From assembly GCF_910589235.1 (NCBI RefSeq), contig NC_060956.1, forward strand, positions 8,625,999-8,689,998: 64,000 bases of DNA, written 5' to 3'. Position numbers and translations under genes: made by a program. Below the pieces are notes generated by a model that made no database searches, had not been told where the DNA came from, and saw only the letters and a list, made by a program, of their open reading frames with translations. The stretch is from Vespa crabro. Its lineage: Eukaryota > Arthropoda > Insecta > Hymenoptera > Vespidae. Below, piece after piece: positions 27,986 through 40,819 of the stretch (position 1 is its first letter; the number at the start of each line of letters is the position of its first letter).

Positions 27986-29312
27986 TACACACACACATAC
28001 ATGCTACCTATACTTATACATATACCTATTCATGTCCGTTATTGTGTGATAACAGATGTATGTGCATTTCAATTACAAAGTCGGCGTTCTCCAATCTTCG
28101 TTTTACAGTAAAATCGTATAGTTAGAAATTATCTAACGCAATAACGATCGTTAAATGTTAAAACTACATGTTTCCGTCCTTACTTAATGATCGTTGAGCG
28201 GACAGTCAGATAAAGCTTCCTTGTCGTTCAGATAGCGAAGTGAAAGCTGTCGGTCCGTTATCTCGAACGCGACGACAGCTCGATTAAAATGCTCGGTGCA
28301 TTTTCTCTACTGCAAGTAAGCATCGGAGGAAGGAATATAGGCCCGGCTTCGTTTCTCTTACGATTCTTATCGGTTTCGTTCACGTTGAAATGGGCGATGG
28401 TGGCTTCTACGAAGAAAATCTAAATTAAAAGGAAGTCTATCTCCCCTTCTTATCACGCGTCTCGCTTTTTGATCTCGAGCGCATCTCTTCTTCCTCCTCT
28501 TCCACCGACAGCTTCTTAATTACGGATTTCTCGACGAGAAAGATGTCACCGAGATTACATCGGCAGTTCACGAAGCTCGCACTTCGACCTAAAAATCATC
28601 TGAAAGAGAACGATCGTTGAACGTTGATAGAGTGAGAGTGGCCAGATAGTAGAACAGGGATACTGATGGTGATGGTAGTGGGCAGAGAAGAGGGGAAAAG
28701 AGAGGGGCGAAGGGAAACGCGCTAACGGTAGATCGGCCGATATCATCGGGGACACAATGACATGCGGCGTTGGCTTTTCATCCACGCGAACCCTCCTCGA
28801 TGGGGATTGATACAAACTGCCAAATGTCACTGGGCCAGACATTTCTATATTTGAATTCGACTTTCACATGACGGCTCGCCTCGACGTAGAGAAACGGAAG
28901 GTACGAGACGTTTCTCTCCATCTATCGATCTATCTGCCAGCTGGACCGTGAGCTCAATGCTGAAAATAATGTTTCGTGAGTTTTCTCTAGGATGGCGCAC
29001 TCTGCTATACTTTTCTTATTCTCTCTCCTACCTTCTTCGTTTACGCCCTTCCTCCTCCCTTTTCTCTTTCGCCATCACCACGGTGTTCTCGCGGGATATT
29101 CTCTTTTCTTCTCCTTTGCTCTTACCAGCAGCAATTCGGCTCGACGTTGCTCAACGATAACCAAGGATGCCACGACGAAAATACAGCGTCAGTCAAATCC
29201 TTAATCCTGGAAATAGAAGAGCTTATTTGCGCTGACGTAAGTGGTAAGTACGTAAGAGGACATCGTTTATGTCCTTCTTACGTTGCATGACCCCTTTCAC
29301 TAACTTCCATTC

Positions 29313-29398
29313 TATTTTTCTCTTCCTCTTTCTTTCTTCCTCTTTTTTTCTTTCCTCTCTTTCTTCCTTCTTCTTTTTCTTTCTTTCTTTCTTTCTTA
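29313..29398. repeat. (CTTT)n-rich pyrimidine array
   Basis: Imperfect TTCC/TTTC sequence ending in five clean CTTT tetramers. Confidence 0.9.
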
Positions 29399-30952
29399 TC
29401 TAAGTAACAAAATAATTCGAAACGAAGAAAAGGGCTTGTAATCTTCTTCGACAATACCGTCCTCTTTTTGAATGTTCGTTATGGATATTTTTTTATTTTA
29501 TCACAGAAAACGAGCTTGTGCTCGTAAAAAATTTTCAGTTGTCGATTTCCTCTAAAAAGTTCGTTTGGAAACAATTAAAAGCGTTTTTTGTGAAATTCAA
29601 TAAATATCATTGCGGATCTATCTACATATTTCGATAGTCCCTTTGCGCATTTTCTTTCCTTGGCTTACGTTTTTTGTGTAAAATAGCATATTGTAAATTC
29701 GCAGTCGTTGCATCCGACTGTGAACGTCGTAAGCAATGCGGTTGACTTCAGATGAGACACGAAATTCATGCGGAGCTTTAGGCAGTCAGCGTGATAATAT
29801 CCGAAGCAATAACTTCTCTACGTCGGCGGTGAGCATCCGAATCTACCGCCTACTACCACCAGAAATATCCATTTCAAGACATTTAACCCGACTGACTGCT
29901 ACGACGAAGTGAGACGGGGTGTACATGGCTTCTAAAATTACTAGGCAGTTTCATTATTCTCTCGTAAAGGTTCCTCGTTTCTATACTTGGTATCTCTCTT
30001 TTTCTTATTTCCCTCTCTCTTTTTTTCTTTCTCTCCTTCTTTTCTCCTCTTTTTATCCCTTTTTTTAATTTTGTACTACAAATCTGCTTTTTGTACAAAA
30101 TCTACAAAAATGTTTTTGAAGAATTGATCTACGAATTCTAAAAACACGAAGAAAACCGAGATGAGAATTTCTATTTGTTTTTCTTTTAAATTTTATCTCA
30201 ATTCTTATGCCATATATACATTATAATACAAACGTTGTTTACTTCTTCTACGATTGGTTATTTCTATCGGAAAAAGACGATTACCGTAGATATGTATGCA
30301 TTCAGTTTATAGTAATAATGCCCAAACGCGAGTGCGATAATCAAGAAACATCAAGAAGATCGTAACATTAGCCTCATTGTCTTTTGTACAACCTGGGTTT
30401 CACTTTACTCGTAAACGTATCAAAACGATTTCGCGGCTAGGTCGTTCTCTTAAAGATATCATAAACCGGAGTGTGTGATCCTCTTACGTGCGACGGGTAT
30501 GAGCATTATATGATACTCAATGGTGAGAACAACCTCTACTTTGAAACTAAGGTCACGCTACGCTTATTATGAAGTTACTACTAATTTTATCGTCGACGTA
30601 ACGCTTTAGTAAAATCCGCTTATGCGAGTAATTTTGTAATTTTCCTGCGGTTCTCAACGATAAACTTAACCGGTGGTAAGCGATAGTCGGTTAGCGGCTT
30701 TCGTTAGAACGAAGTTTAAGGTAGTTTCAGAAAATGCAATACAAGTCTACCGCAAGAAAAGGATGGAAAGGATTGGTGATCTCTCTAGAATGTTTATCTG
30801 AGAACTTTTAGAATGTTAACTAATTTGATATTGTTAATACCTATGTTAAGATGTTGTTTGAGTGTTTTGAGAAAATACATTTAATTAATTTAATCATGCA
30901 AAACAACATATTTTTGCTCATTTACAAAGCTTCAAAACGATATACGTTAGAG

Positions 30953-31180
30953 CAGAGTTTCTTTAAATTTTTTCATTCACAACCCATTTTTGTCCAAAAA
31001 ATTTTTATTTTGAGCGATCCAAGTCAATATAGGTATGTAAAATAGGTATAAAAATCACACATATATTAACAATAAATCATAAAGAAATTTATTTTAAAAC
31101 AATTCTTCTTGATCTTCACATTCAATTACGTGATCCTATATACATTCTTTCGCGATCCGATCCACAATTACAGAAATTTT
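30953..31180. mobile_element. Degraded hAT-like non-autonomous element (MITE relic)
   Basis: The left end runs cagagtttctttaaa and then a T-rich stretch with ttcacaaccca and tccaaaaaatttttatttt. The right end carries cgcgatccgatccacaatta and cagaaatttt, which read on the other strand resembles the left end. This layout matches the remembered pattern of hAT MITE ends, which begin CAG..TTTCTCAAACTTTTT followed by GCGACCCA. The interior is about 230 bp of AT-rich sequence with no coding content. The ends are eroded and I could not identify an 8-bp target duplication. The identification rests on memory of the family pattern. Confidence 0.45.
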
Positions 31181-32090
31181 GCACATGAAAGTAAAAAAAT
31201 TCAAAATCGACATCGTTTTCATGTTATTTACTAATCCACAAGTTTTTTGTAATACGTTTCAAATATCGTTTTTTATCTGAAATTTTATCAGTGCATTTAT
31301 ACGAATAATCGACTTATCGCGTATTAATCGGTCGTATTCGATTGCATCGCGAAGCGCATTACGTAACGAGCGGCAGTCGTTATGGAGTTTCGTGAAATGA
31401 GAACAGAGCAACTGTGAGTATACGTACTTGCGCTGTACGTTTGCGTGGAGTTACCGGCGTTTTCTCTTCCCTCGCTGAACAAATAGAGATGGCGCAACTA
31501 TAGTTACAACGCTTTCGAATATGACAGATTCTACGGCATGTTTCATTAGTCTTGTATTCGAAAATGTAAACTTCAACCAAATGAGTAATCCTCCTAGTTC
31601 AGTCTTACAAATGAAAGAGAGAGGACACAAAGAGACTTTGAGAAATTTCAACAAGCGCTCATAAACAAAAATACATGATAAAGAATAATTAAAATATTCC
31701 ATTCTTTTTTCGTTTTTCGTTCATTTTTCCCTACGTAATATTTAAAAACTTAAGTAAGAAGATTTAGTTGATCACGTTAATGAAGTTACTAATAACCCAT
31801 AATTTTGTCTACGATTGCCTTTTAATTGTGCAGCTTTATCATTTATCATTATATGGTGATTTTTGTGTTTCGTCAACATTTCCACGTATTATAATAGACA
31901 CGCGAATATTGTTACATAACAATCGACTTAATACGTAAGTACTCTTAGGCAGAAGAAATCATGAAAAAAAGGTAAGACGCGAATAAAGGATTGTCTAAGG
32001 AATCATTAAGCAACGAGTATTTAAGTCGATGAGAAAAGGTAGGAACAAGCATTTCGTTCGACATCATGGAGAAGAAAACTAAGGGATAAT

Positions 32091-32150
<60 letters not shown>

Positions 32151-32152
32151 CT
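32091..32152. repeat. (CT)n microsatellite
   Basis: About 60 bp of CT dinucleotides with one CTTT interruption. Confidence 0.96.
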
Positions 32153-35100
32153 ACCTTCTAATAATACCATTAATCACATCATAAAGGACGAACGTGGAAA
32201 CCAAGAATGAAAAGAATATGGACACTGGGAGAGAACAGCAGCATAGAGAAAAATTTAAGAAATTCGACAGACCGTTTGAACCTCGAGGAATAACTTCAGA
32301 GTACTGGTGCGAGGAGAAAATGGAAAATAGGAAGGAGAGAAAAGAAAATCTGACGGCTTATGCCACCGTATTGTTTCTCATGCCGCCTTTCGCAGATTTT
32401 GCCTTATTTATCCTTGAGTTGCATAAGACCTGGCCCCGATTTTCGAGAAGTCGGATCCTTTCTTCGATAAAAATTCATTTCTTTCCTTTGATTTACTCCA
32501 AGCATACGGCCAACTCGTTTTCGACTTCCTCTACCGTTTTCTTTCTTACATTCTTCCCTCTTCCGTCGTATTAGTTTCCTTCCGAAAAAGGGTGTACAAA
32601 TGCTTGGAAAATACGAGCTTTTCTTCTAATGCTGGATATAAGGCCACTTCTGGGTGCTATTATGTTGAACGATAAAATCAAATAAAGCTTTAAAATTTTT
32701 CTGTTATTTCCGTAAACAATATTTCAACCATAATGATATTAATGAGAAAATCAGGTTGATGTTGTTGCAACCGCAAATCTCATATATTCTTGCAATCATA
32801 ATTATTCTACGAATAGTTTGCACGGATTAATAATCCACCATGCATCATCTTTACACATCAGTGAGAAGGAAAAGCGCAGCAACTTTGGTTACATAGACCA
32901 TCTGTCGACCTCGATTAATGTTTATATCCAGCAGAACATTAAATATTGAGACTGTGGACTGTGGAAAGCTCTTTCGTGATGTAGCTACATAGAGGATCTT
33001 GAAAGAGCAGCTGATAGTTGCACGCTTTCTTTTCGTGAGCTCTATTAATTACGAAGCAACGGTTCGCGTGATTTGAACTATTGGCCCCGACCCCTTCGTT
33101 TTCTTAGTCCGCCTCGTTTTTGTTCGTATTCGCGTTCTCTTACGTCTTTCCTATCCCTTTCATTTCGTTTCTTTTCTCTTTATTCTCTTTTCCCCTACTC
33201 TCTCTTTTTTTCTTTTTCTCCTACTTCTTCGTTTTCTACCCACCTATTTGCTCACTCTCTTTCTCTGACCTCGAAAGAGTTTCTAAACAAGACGAGAGAA
33301 ACAAATCCAAAATGAATAAAACGAGATAGGTGTAAAGACGAAATCCCTCTTTTCTGCAAAACATGCCGATAAGGTAAGTTTAATATCATAGATAAGTTTC
33401 GATTCGCTTTGTCTGCCGTAGAATAAAAAAAGTGCTAAAGAGTAAGTAAGAAAAGGGAGTCAAAGAAAGGAGAAAATATCGAACAGTGTTTTTGAAATAG
33501 ATAGATAGATGAAAAGAGGCTAGGCTTGCGTGTTGGATATGCGTGTTTGGTGTGTGCGTTTAGGATGAACGATATCGAAGATAGACGAATATAGAAGTTG
33601 AAAATCACCGAACGAAATAGTTTTGTCCTAGGCGATGGCGGTAACGTCGCGAGTTTAAGGCGATAAAACTGGGTCAACATTAAAAGCAGTTTTACTCGCG
33701 AGTGGCTCAACCAACCGGAGTCTTTCCTATCTTCTTTTCTTCTTCTTTTTCTTCATCCAGAAGAAAAATTGAAATTTGAACATTGTACTTATGTTATGAG
33801 TTCACAAAACCATGCTTTCGTTGTTGTTTAATTTAAAAAAAGATCAATTTTATGAGAAGGAAAATATCGAATCGATATAAAATTTTTATTTTGACTCTTA
33901 TTCAATATCGAAGAATAATCAATTATTTTCATTAGATATATATTCATAATTACAGTACTACCGATTTGCTTTTTTCCTATTAACGTTTTAAAATAGATTT
34001 TCAATAATTAATTAAAATGTCCATTTTTGATGTCCATTTTTATTTCAATTTACCGGATGAAGTAAATACATAGTTGTTACATTCGGGTACAGTGATATAA
34101 CCTTAGATGAGTCAATGTAACGATTGAATTCAATTAATGTGTTATTCGTAGAACACATATATTCTAACAGATGAAAATCCCTCGAGGAAAGATAGTCGCT
34201 CGTTTTCCCTCTGTCTCTTAGAGCGATAACTCAATTACGTGCCAATATCATGATTACATGTCATCTATGGTCCATCCAACAGTCGATGCTGTAACAGCTT
34301 CAATAAGATCATCGAAGCTTAATTATATCAGCCGTCTGAATTCTCTAACTCTATGAATAATACGTCATTTAATCGTGTTATTAATTTTTAATTTACAAGT
34401 AATGTCTTTTTGTTCATGTATTTCGTCAAAATTCTTATACTTTATAATCGAAATTCTTCAATACTTCTACACATATCTAAAAAGAAACATTAATGTGAAT
34501 GTCTTAATTAACATGAACGATTTTCCAAATAATTTTTGTGTTTCATATTAGTTTGCTCGAAAATGGCGACGGCTCTTTAGAATCACTCTTATAATATCCA
34601 CGAAGCAAGCGTCTGCGTACGAAAAGAAATAACACATCGTTATGGAAGAAATTAGACTTCGATGGACAAACAGTACACACATATCTACATCGACGGATCG
34701 ACCGATCTCAAAACACATTACCATTTTCCACCGAAACCTTCGTGCACTCATGTATTCACGTAATTGTAACTACTTAAGGGTCAAGTAGAAATGTGCGGTT
34801 TTCTCGATGTAACCTACTTTTTTCTTTTATATAAAGTTTTAACAAATTGTATGATTGTACTTAGTACGTGAATATTATTCCATAGATGAATTTAATATTT
34901 TTAATAATTTATAACGAACAAATGTTTTGAAATCTTTTTTTATTAAATTATGACAGCAATATAACGCATTATTATCTATTTCATTGGAACATTCGCTAAT
35001 GCAATATAATGACATCTACAACCTCATTGCCACGATTCTGGTCGTATAGTTGCGCCTGTCGCACGATAGAAGGAAACACGCGCCAGTGGACTTTTCCCGC

Positions 35101-35243
35101 CAAGATCATTCAACGTCTTGTTTTGGATCTAAGCCAAATACTGAATACGTCGGCGGAATAGTGCGCCCTCCTTTTTACCTCTGCCATCTTGTCGTTTCTT
35201 CTAACTGCTATCAGACCTACAATTACGACTCAATGCTATAGCC

Positions 35244-35278
35244 ATCACTCTTAGTGCTGGGATCACTCTTAGTGCCAC
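35244..35278. repeat. 18-bp tandem duplication
   Basis: The unit atcactcttagtgctggg at 35244 is repeated almost exactly at 35262, where it ends in ccac instead of ctggg. Confidence 0.85.
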
Positions 35279-35906
35279 ATTGTAAAAGCAAGGTGCCTTC
35301 TAATAAGATCGGGTCATGGTAGGTATTACGTAACATAGTCGAACATAAATGTGACACGACAAATTCTCCAAAAATTATCTGTTGGAAATGTTCTTTACCG
35401 GCGTGAATTAAATGTTTCTGCGAACGAAATTATAGGTACAGTGGATTTCAGAGAAAAGAATGTGGCACCGCCAAAGATAGTTGTTTATTTGCATCGATAT
35501 CGACTATTTACTCGTTTTATTATGTAATGTACTGTATACCATGTACTGTATACTAAAAGTAGCATAAAATATTGCTTTCGCGAGTGCTTCTTCTAGTTCA
35601 TTAGAATCGCCAGTATATACTCTGAATTTATATTTAAAAATTTCTATGCATTTCTTTCTGTCCCAAAGGTGTATGCATATCTCTCTTTTAGAAACAAGTA
35701 ATGATTATAGCGAGGGTGTGCGTGAAGTTCATAGTGTTGGACAAAAGCCAAGTCACGTTATAGCTCAATGAAATCTTTCTACGTTAGTTTACCCTTTTTC
35801 TTCAACGTTAAGCATAGGATACATTCACACTAAGTTGCTAGACGAGAAGCAGAGAAGAAGAGTGAGCGAGATAGACGGATAGGTAGATAAAGATAAATGG
35901 TTAGAT

Positions 35907-35911
<5 letters not shown>

Positions 35912-35938
<27 letters not shown>

Positions 35939-35939
35939 A
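35912..35939. repeat. Short (GA)n array
   Basis: About 14 GA units, preceded by GATA-rich sequence from about 35870. Confidence 0.93.
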
Positions 35940-36489
35940 CATAGTTGGCTTTCAGCCATGGAGGGAACTCGATGAAGAAGCTGGCTTTACGATCCGCCGG
36001 GAGTAGTAATGGTCAACATTGGTCGGACCGAAGCAGTTCTTAAACGCGAACTTGTACTCCTTCAGAGATAACGCTCAATAACTAATTCGCTTTGACAGTA
36101 ACGCGTCTTTGAAACATTAAATATGTACTAACTTATTTTTGTATTTTAGCAAGATATTAATTAAAAATTAGTTTGATTTCGCTAAGGAATAATCCTCGAA
36201 TGCAAGAATCAATGTTTCATTATAACAAATTCAGTCAACTCTTCGTAAACATTATTTTTACACCATAAACTAAAGGTAAATTTCTATAAAGCAACCTTTT
36301 TCAAACGATGAATCGTTGAATCCGACTTGAAGTAAGTCCTCTTTTGACGTATTGGCAGAAAGTTAAATCGTGAAGGCGTAACAAGTAGCCATGCTTCGAA
36401 AATGCAGAGCATTTGGTCGTAGACGTAGGAGATAGGAGGATGAGATGAAGAAGAAGAAGAAGAAAGCGGAAGATGGGGATGGGGCTTGC

Positions 36490-36560
36490 GAGCAGTAACG
36501 CAGCAACAGCAGCAGCAACAGCAGTAGAAGCAGCAGCAGGAACGGCAGCAGAAGCCCCAC
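36490..36560. repeat. Imperfect CAG/CAA trinucleotide repeat
   Basis: About 60 bp of gcagcaacagcagcagcaac-like triplets with AGA and GGA interruptions. One reading frame gives an Ala-rich segment, and on the minus strand the triplet reads CTG. There is no credible start or protein context, so it is treated as noncoding. Confidence 0.88.
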
Positions 36561-36576
36561 CTCCCACCGTCGGGAG

Positions 36577-36630
36577 ATTCAGAGTCCTTTCTCTCTCTCT
36601 CTTTCCCTCTCTCTTTCTTTCTCTCTCCCT
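36577..36630. repeat. (CT)n array
   Basis: CT dinucleotides with CCCT and CTTT interruptions, just right of the CAG-rich segment. Confidence 0.92.
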
Positions 36631-36840
36631 GCGGCGTTACTATTCCGCCGTCAAGCGAGCGTGGCGTGGCGTAGGCAGTCAGGCAGTCAGGCTCTCTCTC
36701 TCCTGGCATTAAGCATTCCCGTTGGGTCGGCACAGTGAGGAGGAGAATGCGGGGAGAAGGAAAACGCGGGGAGGAGAATCGGTCGATGCCGGGGTGCCGT
36801 CGTTGTGCCAAAGGAAGGAAGTATGCGAGAAGGAGAGTCC

Positions 36841-36867
36841 CTCCCTTCATCCCTCCCTCCCTGTCTC

Positions 36868-36906
<39 letters not shown>

Positions 36907-36930
36907 ATCTCTCAATCTCTCTCTGTCTTT
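36841..36930. repeat. (CCCT)n-(CT)n array
   Basis: CCCTCC-rich sequence passes into about 35 bp of CT dinucleotides, then into an imperfect CTATC tail. Confidence 0.93.
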
Positions 36931-37332
36931 CAACATCCATCTTTCTCCTATGTAGAAATGAGAGGGTAGGAGGCGTGCGTTACTATCTCCGTCGAACAAC
37001 GACAACGCCCCGGGGGCGCCTGCGCGTCTCGGAGGGGTAGCACTGTGTTACCTCTCAGCCTGGAGGGGTAACAGAAGCATGGAGGAAGAGACTAGAGAGA
37101 GAGGGAAGGTTACTCGGTCTCCTACCACCTCGCTTTCGTGCTCCTCTCGAGCGCAAAGTGTAGCACGCTCCCTACCAGCAGAGCCGCGCGCTACTCCCCT
37201 TCGCTTCCCCTCGCTACGATTCCACTGCCCGGGCCTCCACGGTCGCCCCATTCCGTTCTTGGCATCACAGCGTGCAACATTTGAGCTGACGTACGACGAC
37301 GAGGAGCGCGACGACGACCACCTGCCTCCCTG

Positions 37333-37390
37333 TTACAGTTACCGTTACCGTTACTGTTATCGTTGCCGTTGACGTTGACGTTGTCGTTTC
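37333..37390. repeat. Degenerate GTTACC/GTTGAC tandem run
   Basis: About nine hexamers of the form GTTNNC (gttacc, gttacc, gttact, gttatc, gttgcc, gttgac, gttgac, gttgtc) run head to tail in the CpG-rich block. Confidence 0.85.
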
Positions 37391-39897
37391 TTTGAGTGTG
37401 CTCGTTGCGTTCCCTCTCTCTCTTACACATACACATATACACACACCCACTTGCTCTCGTATTCGATCTCTTTCTCCCTCTCTTTCTCTCAACTTGCTTA
37501 CACGTCTCGCTGCGCACCCTTGATTATATCCTCGGGTCTTTATCTTCGGAGAGATCATCAGCGAAAGAAGATTGCTGCAACCAAGAAGATTTATACATCG
37601 AATAGTGATACTCGAGAAGACTAAACGAGGCAGTAAACGCGCGCGAAGAAAGAGCAGATTCGTGATTGTCGGTCAAGTGCTCCGAGATATTGTTATCATC
37701 GTAGTCGTTGGCAGTTCTGACACAGTGTTATATTATATTCATACACACACACATCTGAAAGGAAATCATAGATCGGCTTGGTCACAGGTGATCGTTTTGA
37801 AATCATCATCGAATCTGCAGCCGTCGTCAACGAGAGATAACAAGATTGGGAGAGATACGAAGTCAGTGAGTTTTACGGGATCCCCTGGAATAACACTTAC
37901 TCTTCGTTACTCATTCGGTCTGTTGTTATCAGTTTAACGAAGTCTAGAAAGAACAACACGTATCGTAAGCGTGCATTGAAAGCTAAAGAAGCCACAAACG
38001 TATCCTGTACGAGCCTACCCACTGCCCGACTCTTTCTCTTTTGAGGAGAAAGCGAAGAACATCGCGCCGATCGCACGGCACTCGGTACGCGCGCCGGTAC
38101 TGAGTGACCTGCATCGTCCAAAAAAAGTTACCAAAAGGTGTACACAACGGCGGTCACCACGTACATCACACCGCTCATCACCCCGGAGAAGGTACGCTGA
38201 CTTCTATCTTCTTCTTCCCTCTTCACTTCGAAGTACATTCTTAATGAGGAAATCCCACTCTATTTTTCTATCTCTCTTCTTTTACTTTCTTTCCATATGT
38301 TTTTCTTTATGCGTATCATTGCGATCGTATATGTGTAGGTGGTTTGCTTCAACTCGTCTATGTGTGCGTGATTATACAAGTGCATGTGTGTGAGTGTGTC
38401 AGTTAGCTCGAGATTTGTGTGTGGGTGGAACGTGATCCTGAACGTCATCCGTCGGTCGGCGGCGAATGAAACGGGGGTGGTGAACGTCGCGCAGAAATGC
38501 ACGCACACGTACGAGTAACCCGTACGCGAATATATCTGCATACTCTCTTTCTCTCCCCCCTTTCTCTTTCTCTTTCTTTATGTTACCATAGTCTGTTCTT
38601 AATATCTCCTTTTATTCTTCTTACCTTTTTCGTATATGGCTCGCTTTTATCTCCATATATCGTTTATTTTTCACAATGGTGCTTACTGACCGAAAACTCT
38701 CTCGTATACATAGACAGTTGCTTCGTCTTCGTATCTGACGTTCTATCGCATCAGAGAGTATCTCTCGATCTCTAGATTTTGTTACTTCTGACAAACATAT
38801 AACCCCCAGGCGATCTGGTTTCTCTTTCTCTACCATAGCATAAAGTTTTGCTTTCTGTGGATTCAGATAAGTAAAAATATTCAAATAAATTCGGCACATA
38901 TATTTTGTATTAAAAATTTTTCAACTTTTAAAATGAAATGCAATATAATTGATATAATTGAACGGAGAAAAATTCATATTATTTAAATATTTTATTTCTT
39001 CAATCGAATAAAGTTTTCGAAACTCAATCGCCATAAAAGTCGCTCTTGCAGCAATCACTGCAGCCAAGTAAATCAAACACGAATGATTATTTCGTGACCA
39101 TTGCCAAAGCCATGTGTTAATACAAGAATTGGCTCCTCGTGGATTCTTTAGTCTGATTTATAACAGTATTGGTCTCGACACGGATTTGGCTTATCTCATT
39201 TACCGTATATAAAACATCCTGAAAAGGATTTCTTTGTATTTCAATGGAAGTACGGTTTATCATTCTTTCTTGATATTTCATTTTCGAATTATATTTTTTG
39301 TAAAGCTAACTTAAAGTTTTCTGTTTCACCCAATTTCTGTCCTACTCCATCTTAACTCAATATCGTGACAGTAAAAAACCGGATTGACTTTCGGTCACTG
39401 AGGCAACAATGTCGTTCAACAATTTGTTAGAAGTCATTCTAGCCACAAGAATAGTTTCGCGTCTGGCTATCGTGCTATGCGTATCGTTCTTACCTCTTTA
39501 TCTTCTTGTCTCTTTCTCCTTCTCTCTCCTTTTCTCACTCTTCTGTCCTCCTTAAACGAAAGATCAAGTTACTCGAGCGGAAAAGTTCTATCAGTATTTT
39601 AGCTCGCAGTCGCCGAATCGTTGTAGTACTCTCGGTACCTTCGCTCTCCGTGGAATTGCTTTGAAACGAAGAACTACTTCGACTCAGAGGAAATTCTTAT
39701 CGGATTCGTTGCACGAATTCTTTTACCGCGAGAGGATACGCTCGATCGAATATCGAGGATCGTATTTTTCTAAAGCAGGAAAAAGATGTAGTGTCTACGT
39801 GTAAATTCCATCTTCAATTTTTCTCTTATCTTCTCTTTTCTTGCCTTTTATTCTTTTTTCTTTTTTCCTTTTTTATTTTTTTTTTTTTTATTTTAGA

Positions 39898-40017
39898 ATG
39901 AGAAATAAACGAGACACTTTTACGAGAATATCGGGGATAGCGTTTAGATTAAGCGACGAGGAGCAGGAGATGTATCGTTACGCGGAAAACGCCGCCTTCG
40001 GTCCGCAACTCCTGTAA
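39898..40017 (+). other. 39-codon ATG ORF behind a very strong acceptor-like tract
   Basis: An ATG at 39898 opens a frame ending at TAA 40015-40017. It reads MRNKRDTFTRISGIAFRLSD at the start and MYRYAENAAFGPQLL at the end, a mixed composition with charged and aromatic residues and no low-complexity run. A pyrimidine tract of more than 50 bases ending ttttag stops one base before the ATG, so the ORF could begin an alternative exon. If spliced from the exon at 4027-4068, the frame would read N-E-K-stop, not this ORF. It therefore could only be used from an unspliced start or a different donor. I do not recognise the peptide, and a chance ORF of this length is common. Confidence 0.2.
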
Positions 40018-40773
40018 ACTTTTTCACGCGAGAAGTAGAAGTGATAGTGGTGATGTTGCTTGCGAAGGTAGTGGTGAAGGATCGTACATCCTGAAGTTCC
40101 CCGAAGCGATATATCCTAGAGAACTGGTGATTGTTCCCTGCTTTTTCTTACGGAAATGTATAAAGCTTTCTCTTTCTCTCTTCTTCCCTCGACCCTCGTT
40201 CCGTCTAAAGTAAAATGCTGAAGTTTCTATTGCGACGAGCTCGCAATGTCGTTCTCCCCTGCTGTGAGGCAGGGCCAGTAGAACCTAGCTTTAGTTTCCA
40301 AACCAGGAAGAACTCGGTTTCTCATAGCGTTACTGCTCGACCATAGCGAAAGGGGTAAGCGGATTTTCTGGTCTCTCCTGATACTACCTTGGGTAAAAAG
40401 ACCAACTTCAAGGAAGAATAAAGACAGAGAGAAAGAAAGAAAGAGAGAAGAGAGAGAGAGACGACAGTGATGGTGTTAAAATAAAAAGAAAATGTCTACG
40501 AGTTCGTTTTATTGTTTAGTTTGTTTATGAGATATCTTGAGGTAGATAATTTATCGATGAACGAAGAAAGTGGAATTGAAAGGAAAATTTGAGTACGAGA
40601 AGAGACCATTATGTTCGAATCGAAATATCAATGACGACCAGTCAAAGATAAGAAAATAGCTCGAGGGTTATAGATTTTACGATTCGTGGACTCTTTTAAA
40701 AGTCTTATACTTTTTTTGTTCCCCTTTTTCTCTCGTCAAAATCGTTTGAGAAAAAATGGGGTTAAACGAGGTT

Positions 40774-40819
40774 GATAGAAACGAAGGGGATAGAAACGAA
40801 GGGGATAGAAACGAAGAGT
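40774..40819. repeat. 16-bp tandem repeat, about 3 copies
   Basis: The unit gatagaaacgaagggg occurs at 40774 and 40790, with a partial third copy at 40806. Confidence 0.92.

Larger units (their letters stand above)
36400..38191 (+). promoter_or_regulatory. CpG-rich promoter-like block inside the large intron
   Basis: This 1.8-kb block differs from its AT-rich surroundings. It has G+C-rich stretches with many CpG sites (for example 37000-37040, rich in gcgcc and gcgcg), a CAG-rich segment, purine/pyrimidine tracts and a degenerate GTTACC run. Arthropod initiator-like TCAGT motifs occur at 37863 and 37930. Its right end could be a splice donor, gagaag followed by gtacgc at 38192. It lies between the two Musashi exons, as expected for an alternative internal promoter with an untranslated first exon. 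The transcription direction and the promoter role are inference; an enhancer or the first exon of a noncoding RNA would look similar. Confidence 0.4.

Noticed and set aside
36284..36940. Minus-strand open frame of 218 codons, the longest in the window.
   Set aside because: It is built from the GA array, the CTG/CAG triplets and CpG-rich sequence, with runs of Cys and Ser. It has no domain or plausible gene structure.
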